A DNA stretch of 64,000 nt from CAYNEO01 sp964396245 (GCA_964396245.1 CAYNEO010000005.1:60831-124830), one strand, 5' to 3'; shown: positions 50,866 to 60,610, counted from the first letter of the stretch. A program made the numbers and translations. The notes: generated from the sequence alone by a model not told the origin.

Positions 50866-52218
50866 TTATCCTACCATAACGGGTTCTTCAACATACACGA
50901 TCTCGCCCTGGTGTTTCGGGCGGATCAGCGAAAACGCCAGTGTCAACAAGCCAACGCGGCCGATGAACATGGTCATCACGATGAACAGCTTGTCGACCGT
51001 GTTCAAGTGGCCGGTCATGCCGAGCGACAGGCCGACCGTTCCGAACGCCGAGACCACCTCGAACAGGTTGTCGACAAACCAGCCGTGACTTAATCGGTGG
51101 GTCACCACCTCCTGTTCGGTGAACATCAGGATCGCGAACACGGCGATGATCACGAGCACTGCCAGCAGGAAGACAGTCAGGGCTCGCACGATGGAGTCCA
51201 TGTCGATCGATCGCCGGAATGCGGAGACCGAGCGGAGGCCCTTGAACCGATTGTATACCAGCAACATAATAACCGCGAACGTGGTCGTTTTGATCCCGCC
51301 GCCGGTGGATCCGGGACAGGCCCCGATAAACATGAGAATGATTGTGACAAGGATGCTGACTTCGGTCAGGTGAGCCTGGTGGAGGGTGTTGAAGCCGGCG
51401 GTTCGCGATGTGACCGACTGGAAAAAGGCATTGGAGAGGCTGAATCCAAACCCCTGCCCCTTGAAGAGATTCTCCCATTCGGAAAAGAGTATAGCTGCGG
51501 TTCCGGCTACGAGCAGAATCGCGGTTGTGCTCAGGCACAGCTTGGTGTGAAGTGACAGCACCGATTTTTTGTACTTGAACCGGTCATGTATCTCGCGTAT
51601 CACCGCGAAACCGAGGCCGCCGAAAATGATCAGTACGGCGAAGATCATAATCAGCGGCGTATTGAAGCGATAATGCTCGAGGCTGGTCGAGAAGGTCGAG
51701 AAGCCGGCGTTGCAGAAGGCGGAGATGGAATGGAATATAGAATGGAAGACGGCCTGACCGAGCGGGAAATCATGACGGAAAGTCAGGAACATCCCGACCG
51801 CACCCAAAAACTCAAGAGTAAACGTCGTTGCCATGACTGCTTTGAGAATTGAGCCGACACTGGTTTCGAAGCTGGTGGTGAAGTGTTGCGACAGTCCGAG
51901 ACGGTCCTGGAATGACAGGCGCGCGCCCGCCGTGACAAGGAGAGTGGTGGCAAAGGTCATGATACCCAGACCGCCGAGCTGTATGAGCACGAGAATGACA
52001 ATCTGCCCGAACAGCGAGAAGTCCTTGCCGGTATCGAGCACGATCAGCCCGGTAACACAGACGGCGGAGGTGGCGGTGAAGAGGGCGTCGACAAAGTGAA
52101 TCGATTGCCCCGCCGAGCTGACCGGAAGCAGCAAGAAAAAAGTCCCGACGAAAATGGTCACCAGGAAGTAAATGATGACTTTGCGCCCGGGCCGGGCGCT
52201 GAACCATTCTATTGCCAT
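50866..52218 (-). CDS. KtrB/TrkH-type potassium uptake channel subunit
   Basis: The 450-residue membrane protein contains four pore repeats of the SKT superfamily, with selectivity-filter-like segments TSAVCVTGLIVLDTG (about 48-62), ISAFCNAGFSTF, TSRTAGFNTLH and VSAFGTVGLSLGM. A typical broken-helix SxGxGxGxxxT segment, FIGACPGSTGGGIKTTTFAV, precedes the last repeat. With the KtrA-type protein it forms a sodium-dependent potassium uptake system. Confidence 0.94.
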   Translation of the reverse strand: MAIEWFSARPGRKVIIYFLVTIFVGTFFLLLPVSSAGQSIHFVDALFTATSAVCVTGLIVLDTGKDFSLFGQIVILVLIQLGGLGIMTFATTLLVTAGARLSFQDRLGLSQHFTTSFETSVGSILKAVMATTFTLEFLGAVGMFLTFRHDFPLGQAVFHSIFHSISAFCNAGFSTFSTSLEHYRFNTPLIMIFAVLIIFGGLGFAVIREIHDRFKYKKSVLSLHTKLCLSTTAILLVAGTAAILFSEWENLFKGQGFGFSLSNAFFQSVTSRTAGFNTLHQAHLTEVSILVTIILMFIGACPGSTGGGIKTTTFAVIMLLVYNRFKGLRSVSAFRRSIDMDSIVRALTVFLLAVLVIIAVFAILMFTEQEVVTHRLSHGWFVDNLFEVVSAFGTVGLSLGMTGHLNTVDKLFIVMTMFIGRVGLLTLAFSLIRPKHQGEIVYVEEPVMVG

Positions 52219-52318
52219 GTCAATTCCACTGTTAGCGTTGGATTGAATCTGCCGACTCGTGCTCGCTTTGTCAATGAATGAATTTTCTCGGCTTCGCGGG
52301 TGTATGCGAGGCCGTTAC

Positions 52319-53083
52319 TCACAGCGGACGCCTCGCAACCACGCAAATCCGGGTCGTTTCTTTTGTCGGGCGGTCGAACGTGCGGCAGTGGTAGAAGCCT
52401 TTGATCGTGAATCCGACTTCGCGGAGCATCTTCCGGATTTCGCTATTGGGATACGCAGCCTCCCAGTGGACTTCGTCGAACCGCTCCCACATGGAACCGC
52501 GTCTGCGGAAGAAGGTGGCGTAGCAGGCAGCCTTCTTCGTCTTCGGATAGAACTCGTTTTTCCATACCCAGGCGAGATCAGGAGTGACATCGGCGTGAAC
52601 GTTTTCGTCCCACAAGGTGGTCAGTGCTTTGGGCGTGTTCATGTCGAAAATGAACCAGCCGCCGTTTTCGAGGTGTCGAAAGACTCCCCGGAAACAGGTT
52701 TTCAGGTCTCGGGCGGTCAGCAGGTAGTTGAGGGCGTCGAAATAGCTGGTGATCAGATCGAAACGTTGCAGTTGTTTTGATTTACCACCTTTGCGAATCT
52801 CGAATTTCGGCAGGGTCTGCCGGTAGAGCCGCACGTTCTTTCCCTCGAGCTTTTTTCGCGCGACCGCGAGCATATCCTTGCTGGCGTCGAGCCCCGACAT
52901 CTCGAATCCGTGAGCGGTGAACAGCTTGATGGCGGTGCCGGTGCCGCAGCAGAGGTCGAGTCCCGTGCGGACATCGATTTTGAATTTGCGGATTATGTCC
53001 ATCGTGTAGTCGACCATCAGGCGTGAATGCCGGTCGGCTTTCATCTGGTCGTAGACTTCGGCGAATTTGCGATACTGGGGCAT
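52319..53083 (-). CDS. SAM-dependent methyltransferase (class I)
   Basis: A 254-residue protein with motif I LDLCCGTGTAIKLFTAHG (about 40-57), GLDASKDMLAVARKK, DLITSYFDALNYLL, and a WFIFDMNTPKALTTLW strand, the latter typical of a group of small-molecule methyltransferases. Substrate unknown. It stands alone on the minus strand between the potassium operon and the divergent NfeD gene. Confidence 0.82.
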   Translation of the reverse strand: MPQYRKFAEVYDQMKADRHSRLMVDYTMDIIRKFKIDVRTGLDLCCGTGTAIKLFTAHGFEMSGLDASKDMLAVARKKLEGKNVRLYRQTLPKFEIRKGGKSKQLQRFDLITSYFDALNYLLTARDLKTCFRGVFRHLENGGWFIFDMNTPKALTTLWDENVHADVTPDLAWVWKNEFYPKTKKAACYATFFRRRGSMWERFDEVHWEAAYPNSEIRKMLREVGFTIKGFYHCRTFDRPTKETTRICVVARRPL

Positions 53084-53259
53084 CGGTTGCTCTCACATAA
53101 GGCTATGCCAATCACGGCCATCGGGGTTTTAGTTGACAGCGAGGGCCGAGTCGGGCTTACATCATATCGGTGGATTTTCTCGAATAAGGCGGGAAAACGC
53201 AAGTATTTAATACGAATATCCCAACAGCGCGAAAGCGGATGGATTAGAAAGGAATGTCG

Positions 53260-53688
53260 ATGTCAACCATATTCTGGATCTGGATGTCGGCCGCGGTGGT
53301 GTTTTTGATTATCGAACTGATAACGCCAACGCTCGTCTTTGCCTGCTTTGTCGCCGGAGCAGTCTGCTCGGGAGTATACAGCCTGTTTGTACCGGATGGA
53401 TACTACATGCAGATCGGAATCTTCGTGGTGGTTTCAGTCATCCTGCTTCCGCTGACGCGTCGTCTGGCGGAGAAGATCACGAAGCCGTCGCCGCAGATCA
53501 GCAATGTCGATCGCATGATCGGCCAGATCGCTTTGGTGACGAAAGCTATCGATCCCGATCTCGGCGGCCAGGTTCGTTTTGAGGGTGAGACGTGGGCCGC
53601 GCTGGCCGACCAGCCGATTGAAGCCAACAGCAAGGTGAAAATAGTCTCCCTGTCGGGCACGCGCGTGCACGTGGAGAAAATGACATAA
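53260..53688 (+). CDS. NfeD-like membrane protein (short form)
   Basis: A 142-residue protein. Two or three membrane spans fill residues 3-70 (FWIWMSAAVVFLIIELITP, then YYMQIGIFVVVSVIL). A C-terminal OB-fold domain (about 80-140) has GQIALVTKAIDPDLGGQVRF and GTRVHVEKM. The start at 53260 is chosen over the ATG at 53254 because GGA is then seven bases away. NfeD short forms pair with SPFH proteins, exactly as here. Confidence 0.9.
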   Translation: MSTIFWIWMSAAVVFLIIELITPTLVFACFVAGAVCSGVYSLFVPDGYYMQIGIFVVVSVILLPLTRRLAEKITKPSPQISNVDRMIGQIALVTKAIDPDLGGQVRFEGETWAALADQPIEANSKVKIVSLSGTRVHVEKMT

Positions 53689-53711
53689 TGTCGTGAAGAA
53701 AGGATAGAGTT

Positions 53712-54668
53712 ATGGATCTGGTCATCATATTTCTGATTGTCGCCGCGGTGCTCGCGTTTGCGCTGACCACCATGTCGATTCGGGTGATTCGCCCGTTTGA
53801 GCGGGGACTGGTGGAACGGCTGGGCCGATTCCAGAAAGTTCTGGAACCCGGTTTCCGGCTGATCTTGCCCTTTGTGGACACGGTACTGAAGGTGGATATG
53901 CGTGAGGTGGTGATCGATGTTCCACCGCAGCTGGTTATCACCAAGGACAATGTCGGTGTCGAGGTCGATGCGGTTATCTACGCCCAGGTCACCGATCCGG
54001 TGCGGTCACGGTACGAGATCATGAACTACATCGTTGCCTCGACCAAGCTGGCGCAGACCAACCTGCGTAATTTCATCGGGGAGCTCGATCTCGATGCCTG
54101 CCTGTCATCGCGCGATCAGATCAACGCCGCCCTGCGAGATATTATGGATCAGGCGACCGACAAGTGGGGTGTCAAGGTCAACCGTATCGAGTTGCAGCGG
54201 ATTGACCCGCCGCAGGATATCACTCAGGCGATGAGTCGTCAGATGAAAGCCGAGCGGGACAAGCGGGCGACTATCCTCGATGCGGAGGCGGTGAAACAGT
54301 CGGAGATCACCCGGGCCGAGGGACGCAAGATGGCGCAGATACTCGACGCCGAGGGCGCCGCCGGCGCGGTGATGAAAAAGGCCGACGCCGAGAGGTATCG
54401 CCAGATTGCGGTTGCCGAGGGCGAGTCGCAGGCGATCAACAACGTGTTCGGCGCCATTCACGAGGGTAAGCCGGACAAGGAACTGATCACGCTGAAATAT
54501 CTCGAGATGTTGCCGAAACTGGCCATGGGCGACGCCAACAAGATATTCCTTCCGTATGAGGCGAGCGGGATTATTGCGGCGCTTTCGGCGATGGTCGAGG
54601 GGATCAAAACCAACGGCGGACCGGCCGCGAAACCGGAGCCGGAAGTGGAGATGACGGCGGGCAAGTGA
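53712..54668 (+). CDS. SPFH/band-7 (stomatin/QmcA-like) membrane protein
   Basis: The 318-residue protein has one N-terminal membrane anchor (about 1-22), the band-7 domain beginning IRVIRPFERGLVERLGRF (about 24-190), and a charged Ala/Glu-rich coiled coil (about 190-260) containing EAVKQSEITRAEGRKMA. SPFH proteins form large ring assemblies in lipid microdomains. It is in a two-gene operon with NfeD, 24 bases apart, followed by a terminator. Confidence 0.94.
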   Translation: MDLVIIFLIVAAVLAFALTTMSIRVIRPFERGLVERLGRFQKVLEPGFRLILPFVDTVLKVDMREVVIDVPPQLVITKDNVGVEVDAVIYAQVTDPVRSRYEIMNYIVASTKLAQTNLRNFIGELDLDACLSSRDQINAALRDIMDQATDKWGVKVNRIELQRIDPPQDITQAMSRQMKAERDKRATILDAEAVKQSEITRAEGRKMAQILDAEGAAGAVMKKADAERYRQIAVAEGESQAINNVFGAIHEGKPDKELITLKYLEMLPKLAMGDANKIFLPYEASGIIAALSAMVEGIKTNGGPAAKPEPEVEMTAGK

Positions 54669-54701
54669 CGCTGCTCGCTCAAGCACGGTACCAAGTCAGA
54701 G

Positions 54702-54730
54702 ACCGGGGCGTGATTGCCCCGGTTTTGTTA
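54702..54730 (+). terminator. Intrinsic terminator after the NfeD/SPFH operon
   Basis: An 8-bp stem (54702-54709 with 54716-54723) and a 6-base loop are followed by TTTTGTT. Confidence 0.82.
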
Positions 54731-54862
54731 TGGCTCTCCGGACGTGAATTCCAAGGAAGTCGGAACGGCGACTCACTTCGCGTGTTCAGGTGAATGGATT
54801 GACTTTTGTTATGGTCCCGGTTACTTTACGGCCGGGCGGAAGCAGACGCAGGACAGGAAACA

Positions 54863-56305
54863 ATGAGTAATGATACACGACGTGATATTCGAAAGCCGGC
54901 CGTCGCCGGGATGTTTTATCCCGGTAATGCGCTGGAGTTGAGTAAAACAATCGCGGGACTGTTCGCCGAGGTTGGCAAAGTGCCGCTGACAGGACGTCCG
55001 ATCGGCATCATCTCGCCGCATGCGGGCTATCCCTATTCGGGGAAAACTGCCGCAAAAGCATTCAAGCTTCTGGAAGGCGAGGAGTATGACACGGTGGTGG
55101 TCATCTCGCCGTCGCACACGGTCTTTTTCAAGGGATCCTCGGTATTCAGCGGGGATGGTTACGAGACTCCCCTGGGGGTGGTCGAGAGCGATCACGATCT
55201 GGCGAAGAAGATCGCCGAAGTGAATCCATCGGTCTATTTCTCGAACATGGGGCATGCTACCGGCGCCACGCGGGGTGAACACGCTCTCGAAGTGCTCCTG
55301 CCGTTTCTGCAGGTAGCTCTCGGCCGATTCAAGCTGGTGGCGATTGTGATGGGGGATCAGGAGACCGATTCCATTCACATCCTTGGTGAGACCCTTGCAG
55401 CGGCGCTCAAGGGGACCAACAGCCTGATGGTGGCATCATCGGACCTTTCCCATTTCCATGCCGAGAAAGTTGCCCGGCGTTATGACTATGCAGTGCAGGA
55501 GGCAATTGAAAAGTACGACCCCGAGTATCTTCTCGATACCCTGGGTTCCGGGAAGGGCGAAGCCTGCGGAGGCGGTCCAATCGCGGCGATGATGATGGCG
55601 GCCAAGCGGCTGGGGGGACGTGAAGTCAAGTTTCTTGACTATACGACATCGGGCGCCACTACCGGCAATTTCGACGAGGTAGTGGGTTACCTTTCGGCGG
55701 TAATTGTCGGCGAGATGAAGACCGAGAACCGTCACCCGGCAATCGGTCAACCCCGGGCAGTGCTGAAAAAGAACGAGGCATTGACCGCCGAGGACAAAGA
55801 GACTCTGCGGGAGATTGCGAGCGAGGCTATCCACGCAAGGCTGAATCACACCGAATACAATCCACCCGCGAGCGAAAAATTGTCGATGAAAAAGGGCGTT
55901 TTCGTGACGCTGACAATCGGCGACGAGTTACGGGGTTGTATCGGACATATTCGCGCGACCGAACCGCTCTATCAGCTTGTTGCCGAGATGGCGGTGGCGG
56001 CGGCTTTCGATGATCCGCGTTTTGAGCCGCTCACGATGGACGAGTTTGATCGCATCGAGATTGAAATATCGGTGCTGGAGCCGCTGGAGCGGGTGCGCCA
56101 TTTCAGTGAGATCGAGATCGGCCGTGACGGGCTCGTGGTGAAGCTGGACTATCATTCCGGCCTGCTCCTGCCGAGTGTGGCGGTCGACAACAGCTGGGAT
56201 GTCACTGAATTTCTGGAACAGACCTGCCTGAAAGCGGGTCTTCCCAAGTCCGCCTACAAAGACAAACGTGCGGAAGTCTACCGGTTCGCGGCGGACGTGT
56301 TCTAG
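54863..56305 (+). CDS. AmmeMemoRadiSam B-A fusion (MEMO1 plus AMMECR1)
   Basis: The 480-residue protein (ATG at 54863, AGGAAA upstream) joins two domains. Residues about 5-285 are a MEMO-type fold with SPHAGYPYSGKTAAKAF, VISPSHTVFF, MGHATGATRGEHALEV and SSDLSHFH; the conserved His residues would bind a metal. Residues about 300-480 are AMMECR1 with the hallmark ELRGCIGHI. In many prokaryotes these two proteins and a radical SAM enzyme form the AmmeMemoRadiSam system, whose function is not known. The radical SAM member is not in this window. Confidence 0.93.
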   Translation: MSNDTRRDIRKPAVAGMFYPGNALELSKTIAGLFAEVGKVPLTGRPIGIISPHAGYPYSGKTAAKAFKLLEGEEYDTVVVISPSHTVFFKGSSVFSGDGYETPLGVVESDHDLAKKIAEVNPSVYFSNMGHATGATRGEHALEVLLPFLQVALGRFKLVAIVMGDQETDSIHILGETLAAALKGTNSLMVASSDLSHFHAEKVARRYDYAVQEAIEKYDPEYLLDTLGSGKGEACGGGPIAAMMMAAKRLGGREVKFLDYTTSGATTGNFDEVVGYLSAVIVGEMKTENRHPAIGQPRAVLKKNEALTAEDKETLREIASEAIHARLNHTEYNPPASEKLSMKKGVFVTLTIGDELRGCIGHIRATEPLYQLVAEMAVAAAFDDPRFEPLTMDEFDRIEIEISVLEPLERVRHFSEIEIGRDGLVVKLDYHSGLLLPSVAVDNSWDVTEFLEQTCLKAGLPKSAYKDKRAEVYRFAADVF

Positions 56306-56391
56306 CAAGATCTCCATCAAAGACTGTTACCGAAGCCGGCGATGAGTTCTTCCTTGTCGCCGGTCGTGCTTTTCCCTACATTCACGTCAAT

Positions 56392-57384
56392 ATGGACACC
56401 ACCGCAGGATCAATCCTCATAACCGGGGCGAACGGGTTTGTCGGATCACGCCTGTGCCGGCGATTGGCATCCGCCGGTTTTCGAGTAATAGCCGGGGTTC
56501 GCAAGACGTCTGACCTGTCGCTTCTGGAAGGTGTCGAGGTCGAGTACCGCCATGGGGACGTCACGCAAGCGGAATCCCTGCCGGACATGGTGCGCGGTGT
56601 GGATTATGTCATTCACAACGCGGGTGTGGTGAAGGTCAAGCGTAAAGAGATGTTCTTCGAGGTGAACGAGAGGGGCACACGCAGTCTGTTTGAGGCCATC
56701 GCCTCGTACAATCCGACTGTCAAACGAGCGATATATATTTCATCGCAGGCTGCCGCAGGACCTTCAATCGAGGGCGAACCGGTATCCGAGGACGATCCGC
56801 CGCATCCGATTACGACCTACGGACGTTCCAAGCTGGCCGGCGAGCGGGCGGCGTTGACGTTTGCCGACAGGTTTCCCGTCGTTTCAATTCGTCCACCTGC
56901 GGTCTACGGTCCGGGTGACACGGAGATGTTCTCGTTTTTCCAGATAGCTTACCGGAGGATCAGGCCGATATTCGGTGATCCTGACCGCACGTTTCAACCG
57001 GTGTATGTCGATGATCTGTGCGAGGGCGTGCTCAAGGCGGTGACGACGGAGACGTTTTCGGGATCAATTTATTTCATCGCCGATCAGTACAGTTACACCA
57101 TGCGACGAGCGATGGAGATACTCCAGGAGGCATGTGGCAGGAAAGGTTTTCCGCTGTTCGTGCCGGTACCGATCTTTCGAGGAGTAGCCGCTCTTTCAGA
57201 GTTTGCTTTCAAGATAGCCGGGAAGACACCCATGCTTACTCGCGAAAAGGTCGGGGAACTGCTGGCGTCGTGGCATGTGAGCACCGACAGGGCCAAGCGC
57301 GATCTGGGTTTCGAATCGACGGTTGCGTTCCCCGAGGGCGCCCGGCGCACATTCGAGTGGTACATCGAGAAAGGATGGCTCTAA
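56392..57384 (+). CDS. NAD-dependent epimerase/dehydratase family protein
   Basis: A 330-residue extended SDR. The cofactor motif is TGANGFVGSRL (about 9-19), with an active-site YxxxK in TTYGRSKLAGERAA (Tyr about 143) and the serine in YISSQAAAG. The C-terminus carries a substrate domain with YFIADQYSYTMRRAMEIL. The substrate could be a nucleotide sugar or a sterol-like alcohol; not resolved. The TAA stop overlaps the ATG of the next membrane protein gene. Confidence 0.86.
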   Translation: MDTTAGSILITGANGFVGSRLCRRLASAGFRVIAGVRKTSDLSLLEGVEVEYRHGDVTQAESLPDMVRGVDYVIHNAGVVKVKRKEMFFEVNERGTRSLFEAIASYNPTVKRAIYISSQAAAGPSIEGEPVSEDDPPHPITTYGRSKLAGERAALTFADRFPVVSIRPPAVYGPGDTEMFSFFQIAYRRIRPIFGDPDRTFQPVYVDDLCEGVLKAVTTETFSGSIYFIADQYSYTMRRAMEILQEACGRKGFPLFVPVPIFRGVAALSEFAFKIAGKTPMLTREKVGELLASWHVSTDRAKRDLGFESTVAFPEGARRTFEWYIEKGWL

Positions 57385-57803
57385 TGGTTTCCTATCAACC
57401 GCTGCTGTATTCTTTCCTGGTATCCGGAGTCTACCTGTTGATCATATCGGCCGTGGCGGCGGTGATAGAACGCCGGGCGAATCTCCTGAGACCGTTGCCC
57501 GATGATCAGGTGGAGCCAATCGGTGTCGGGTGGTTCGTGGTGAATTTTATCATGGAACTGCTGTTTTATGTCGTGATACCGGCGTTCGCGTACAGCTTTT
57601 TCTATCTTGTCCTGCCGGTTTCGGGCGTGCGCGCGGGCATGGCGGTGGCGCTGGTGGCATTCACCCTTGGTGCGGTGCCGCTGGTAATGTCGTTATCCGT
57701 ACGTGTTCGACTTCCAATGCCGTATCTTCTTTTCCTCCTGCTGACGTACATAATTAAAATCGGTGGATCACTGATACTGATAGGCTTGTTGTACTCGCTA
57801 TAG
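57384..57803 (+). CDS. Small membrane protein of unknown function
   Basis: The ATG overlaps the stop of the epimerase gene (TAATG), an arrangement that suggests coupled translation; AAGG lies about ten bases upstream. The 139-residue product has four likely membrane segments (about 6-27, 50-72, 78-100 and 112-137) and a short soluble loop ERRANLLRPLPDDQ. No family recognised. By position it may work with the epimerase at the membrane. Confidence 0.7.
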   Translation: MVSYQPLLYSFLVSGVYLLIISAVAAVIERRANLLRPLPDDQVEPIGVGWFVVNFIMELLFYVVIPAFAYSFFYLVLPVSGVRAGMAVALVAFTLGAVPLVMSLSVRVRLPMPYLLFLLLTYIIKIGGSLILIGLLYSL

Positions 57804-57839
57804 GACAGGCCGTTACCCACAAACGTTGCGAGGCTCTCG

Positions 57840-59006
57840 ATGACCGATGACATGAAAGCGAAATTCGAAGCGATGCGGAGTCTCTTTCCGCATACCAGAG
57901 ATATTGTCTATTTCAACTCAGCATCGTACGGGCCGTTTTCAACCAGGGTAAAACAGGTTATCGAGGAGAATATCGAGGTACGGGTGGCGGCCCGGCATGA
58001 TGACTCGCATGATACCTTCGACACGGCCGATGCCCTTCGGGGAGATTATGCCGGTTTGATCGGGGCCGAGGAAAAGCAGGTGGGGATCGGCCTGAATACG
58101 TCGTTCGGTTTGAATATAGCCGCTTTCGGTCTTCCACTGGAGGACGGTGACGAAATTCTGGTTTCGGATATCGAATTTCCCGCGATCGTGTACACGTGGC
58201 GGGCGGCGGCCGAGCGTCGTGGCCTGAAACTCAGCTTTGTCAAATCGCACGAGCGCCGTTTTGATATCGATGAATTCCGCAAGGCAATCACGCCGAAATC
58301 AAAAGTGCTTTCGCTGTCATGGGTGCAGTTCTTCAACGGGTACAAGAACGATCTGGCCGAGCTGGCCGCAATCTGCCGCGAGCACGACATGTTCTTCGTG
58401 GTCGATGGTATTCAGGGGATGGGGGTCGAGCCGCTGGATGTCCGGGGGACAGGCGTCGATGTATTCAGCTCCGGCTGTCAGAAGTGGATGCTTTCACCGC
58501 AGGGTTGCGGGTTTTTCTACCTGTCGGACAATGTGCGCGACAGAATCAGCCCGCCGTTCATGAGCTGGCTGGGTGTGGACTGGAAAATGCAGTTCAGCGA
58601 CCTGTTCCACTATGATCTGCCGTATTACGATTCCGCACGGCGGTTTGAGATGGGCTATTATGTCGCGCTCAATTTGTTGGGGATGAAGGCCTCGGTGGAG
58701 ATATTCAAGGAAATCGGGATCGAAAATATCCAGCGACACAATCACGCGCTTATCGACCAACTCGCCGAGTATATCAAGTCCAATCCGTACTACCGGGTGA
58801 CCTCGTCGATGGAGCCGAAACACCGCTCATCGATTTTCACGTTCACGTGCGATGACGTGAAGAAACTGCACCGGGCGATTCTCGATGAAAAGATTATTCT
58901 TGTCAATCGTGAGGGATCAATCCGCGTATCGATTCACCTGTTCAATAATGAAGTTGATGTGCAACGTTTAATCGCCGTTCTCGACAGCTTTTCCAAGAAG
59001 ATCTGA
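57840..59006 (+). CDS. Class V aminotransferase-family PLP enzyme
   Basis: The 388-residue protein has the cysteine-desulfurase/isopenicillin-N-epimerase fold. The N-terminus is YFNSASYGPFS (about 21-31), with the cofactor Asp in FFVVDGIQGMGVEPLD and the PLP lysine in SSGCQKWMLSPQGCGF (about 213-228). The catalytic Cys loop of true cysteine desulfurases is not evident. The reaction is unknown; known relatives include kynureninase and epimerases. Confidence 0.87.
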   Translation: MTDDMKAKFEAMRSLFPHTRDIVYFNSASYGPFSTRVKQVIEENIEVRVAARHDDSHDTFDTADALRGDYAGLIGAEEKQVGIGLNTSFGLNIAAFGLPLEDGDEILVSDIEFPAIVYTWRAAAERRGLKLSFVKSHERRFDIDEFRKAITPKSKVLSLSWVQFFNGYKNDLAELAAICREHDMFFVVDGIQGMGVEPLDVRGTGVDVFSSGCQKWMLSPQGCGFFYLSDNVRDRISPPFMSWLGVDWKMQFSDLFHYDLPYYDSARRFEMGYYVALNLLGMKASVEIFKEIGIENIQRHNHALIDQLAEYIKSNPYYRVTSSMEPKHRSSIFTFTCDDVKKLHRAILDEKIILVNREGSIRVSIHLFNNEVDVQRLIAVLDSFSKKI

Positions 59007-59018
59007 AAGGGGCAATTC

Positions 59019-60092
59019 TCAGTTCGAATTGGCCGCCGGCCCGGTAACGTTATTTCCCGACTCATTGCCACTCCTGCTGATAAATTCGTCGATCAGCTCC
59101 GCAGCCAGCAGATGACCGTCGGCATTGAAATGGATCCAGTCTTTAGCGGGATCGGTCCACAAGCCGGTGTACTTGTCGAATTCGGCGGCCAGGTCGACCA
59201 GGCCGACCTCAGTGTCGGCGGCTACCCGGCGGATAATGTCGTTGTAACGCTGGTGGAAGCGGTACATACCGGCGAGACCGGGCGGGAGAAGGTCGAGGTG
59301 CGGGATAGGGGATGTGAGCAGAATGGGCTCGATACCGTTGGAACGCGCGGTGCGACAGATTTCGGTCAGATTGGCGTAATAGTCCGACGGGCCAACCCGG
59401 TAGACGGGAGACTGCCGGTTAAACAGTGAATCCGGGTTCTGCTCGATACTTGACAGCCAGAGCTTTTTCATCATTCGATAGGTATCGAAGCGGGAGAAAA
59501 AGTTCTGAATGTCCAGAATGAACTGCGGGGGGAATTTCTGGTCTTTGTCGGGAATTTGTGATGCGGCCGCCCAATGGTCATTCCAGCAATAGAGAATGGT
59601 GACAATCTGCGGTTTCAGTTTCACCAGATAGCGTTCAAAGAAGATTTTCCCCTGGTAGGATGTATAGCCCGGGATGCCGCCGTTGATCACTTCGTACCGG
59701 TAGTCGAGCAGGGATTCGAGCTGCTCGGCGTAGGTCCGGCCATCCGGGATACCCCATCCAAAAGTACAGGAGTTGCCGAGAGTGATAATGCGGGGAAGAT
59801 TGCCGGTTTTGCTGATCTCATCTCCTCGCAGTCCCATCGAGTTGATATGATAGGTCCGGCCTTCAAAGAATCGCGAGGTCACCGTCCGGTCCGATCTAAA
59901 CCGCCAGAACAGTTGCCGGTCTTTTTTGAAGACCTCGGGATAATCGAGCGCGCGGTTGAGAATAAAGAATCGGTTTTGGACGTATGTATCGACGCCGAAC
60001 AGCCGCACCAGACCTTCGACAGCGAGGCCAAACAGAACGAGGGTGATGACGGAGAACGTGATCACGCGCAATGTCGACAAGCGGGAGGCCAT
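59019..60092 (-). CDS. Membrane-anchored SGNH/GDSL hydrolase
   Basis: The 357-residue protein begins with one membrane segment (about 8-30). An SGNH domain follows: block I TLGNSCTFGWG (about 105-115, Ser nucleophile), block II GGIPGYTSYQGK, block III WNDHW with the oxyanion Asn, and block V with the Asp/His pair in DWIHFNADGHLLAAEL (about 322-337). Such hydrolases remove acyl groups from glycans or lipids on the periplasmic side. A DUF5989 gene lies just upstream on the same strand. Confidence 0.88.
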   Translation of the reverse strand: MASRLSTLRVITFSVITLVLFGLAVEGLVRLFGVDTYVQNRFFILNRALDYPEVFKKDRQLFWRFRSDRTVTSRFFEGRTYHINSMGLRGDEISKTGNLPRIITLGNSCTFGWGIPDGRTYAEQLESLLDYRYEVINGGIPGYTSYQGKIFFERYLVKLKPQIVTILYCWNDHWAAASQIPDKDQKFPPQFILDIQNFFSRFDTYRMMKKLWLSSIEQNPDSLFNRQSPVYRVGPSDYYANLTEICRTARSNGIEPILLTSPIPHLDLLPPGLAGMYRFHQRYNDIIRRVAADTEVGLVDLAAEFDKYTGLWTDPAKDWIHFNADGHLLAAELIDEFISRSGNESGNNVTGPAANSN

Positions 60093-60159
60093 GATGATAA
60101 TATATGCAATCGGCTAATAGATTGTCAGGTATTGAATTGCCGGGCGGAAGCGGCGGTGA

Positions 60160-60327
60160 TCAAAAGAGTGAATAGATAAACGGGGCCAGGGCCGAAGACT
60201 CCGTGAAGACAATCAACAAAGACAGCAGGACCAGAAACAGCACGATGGGGGTCAGCCACCATTTTTTGGATGTCCGCAGGAAGAGAAAGAACTCCCGCAA
60301 TATGCTCAAACGTTCGTAACCCGGCAT
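60160..60327 (-). CDS. DUF5989-type small membrane protein
   Basis: A 55-residue protein: MPGYERLSILREFFLFLRT, then KKWW and one hydrophobic span, ending ESSALAPFIYSLF. The KKWW before the span and the conserved SSALAPFIY end match the DUF5989 family, whose genes usually lie next to SGNH hydrolase and carbamoyltransferase genes. The hydrolase here starts 67 bases downstream; a carbamoyltransferase is not present in the window. Function unknown. Confidence 0.8.
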   Translation of the reverse strand: MPGYERLSILREFFLFLRTSKKWWLTPIVLFLVLLSLLIVFTESSALAPFIYSLF

Positions 60328-60610
60328 TTATCGTGATCTCCTGCTCATTGTACCCCAACCGGCTATGTCGGTTCGAAACGGGATACGGACAACCGTCGTC
60401 AGTTCTCAGTACAAATAACCTATCCCGGGGCCGGATGTCAATCTTATCCGGGCTCGACAGGAATCTCCGATACGGCAGGCAAGCCGGGGGAATTCCATAG
60501 AACTTTCGGCCGTGTGCGGAGTTAAGAAGTATAAAAGGTCAAAAAAAACGGCGGCGTTGCCCCCGGATTCTTGTAGCGTCCGGACTCGTTCGTTATTTCT
60601 TTTTACGTTC

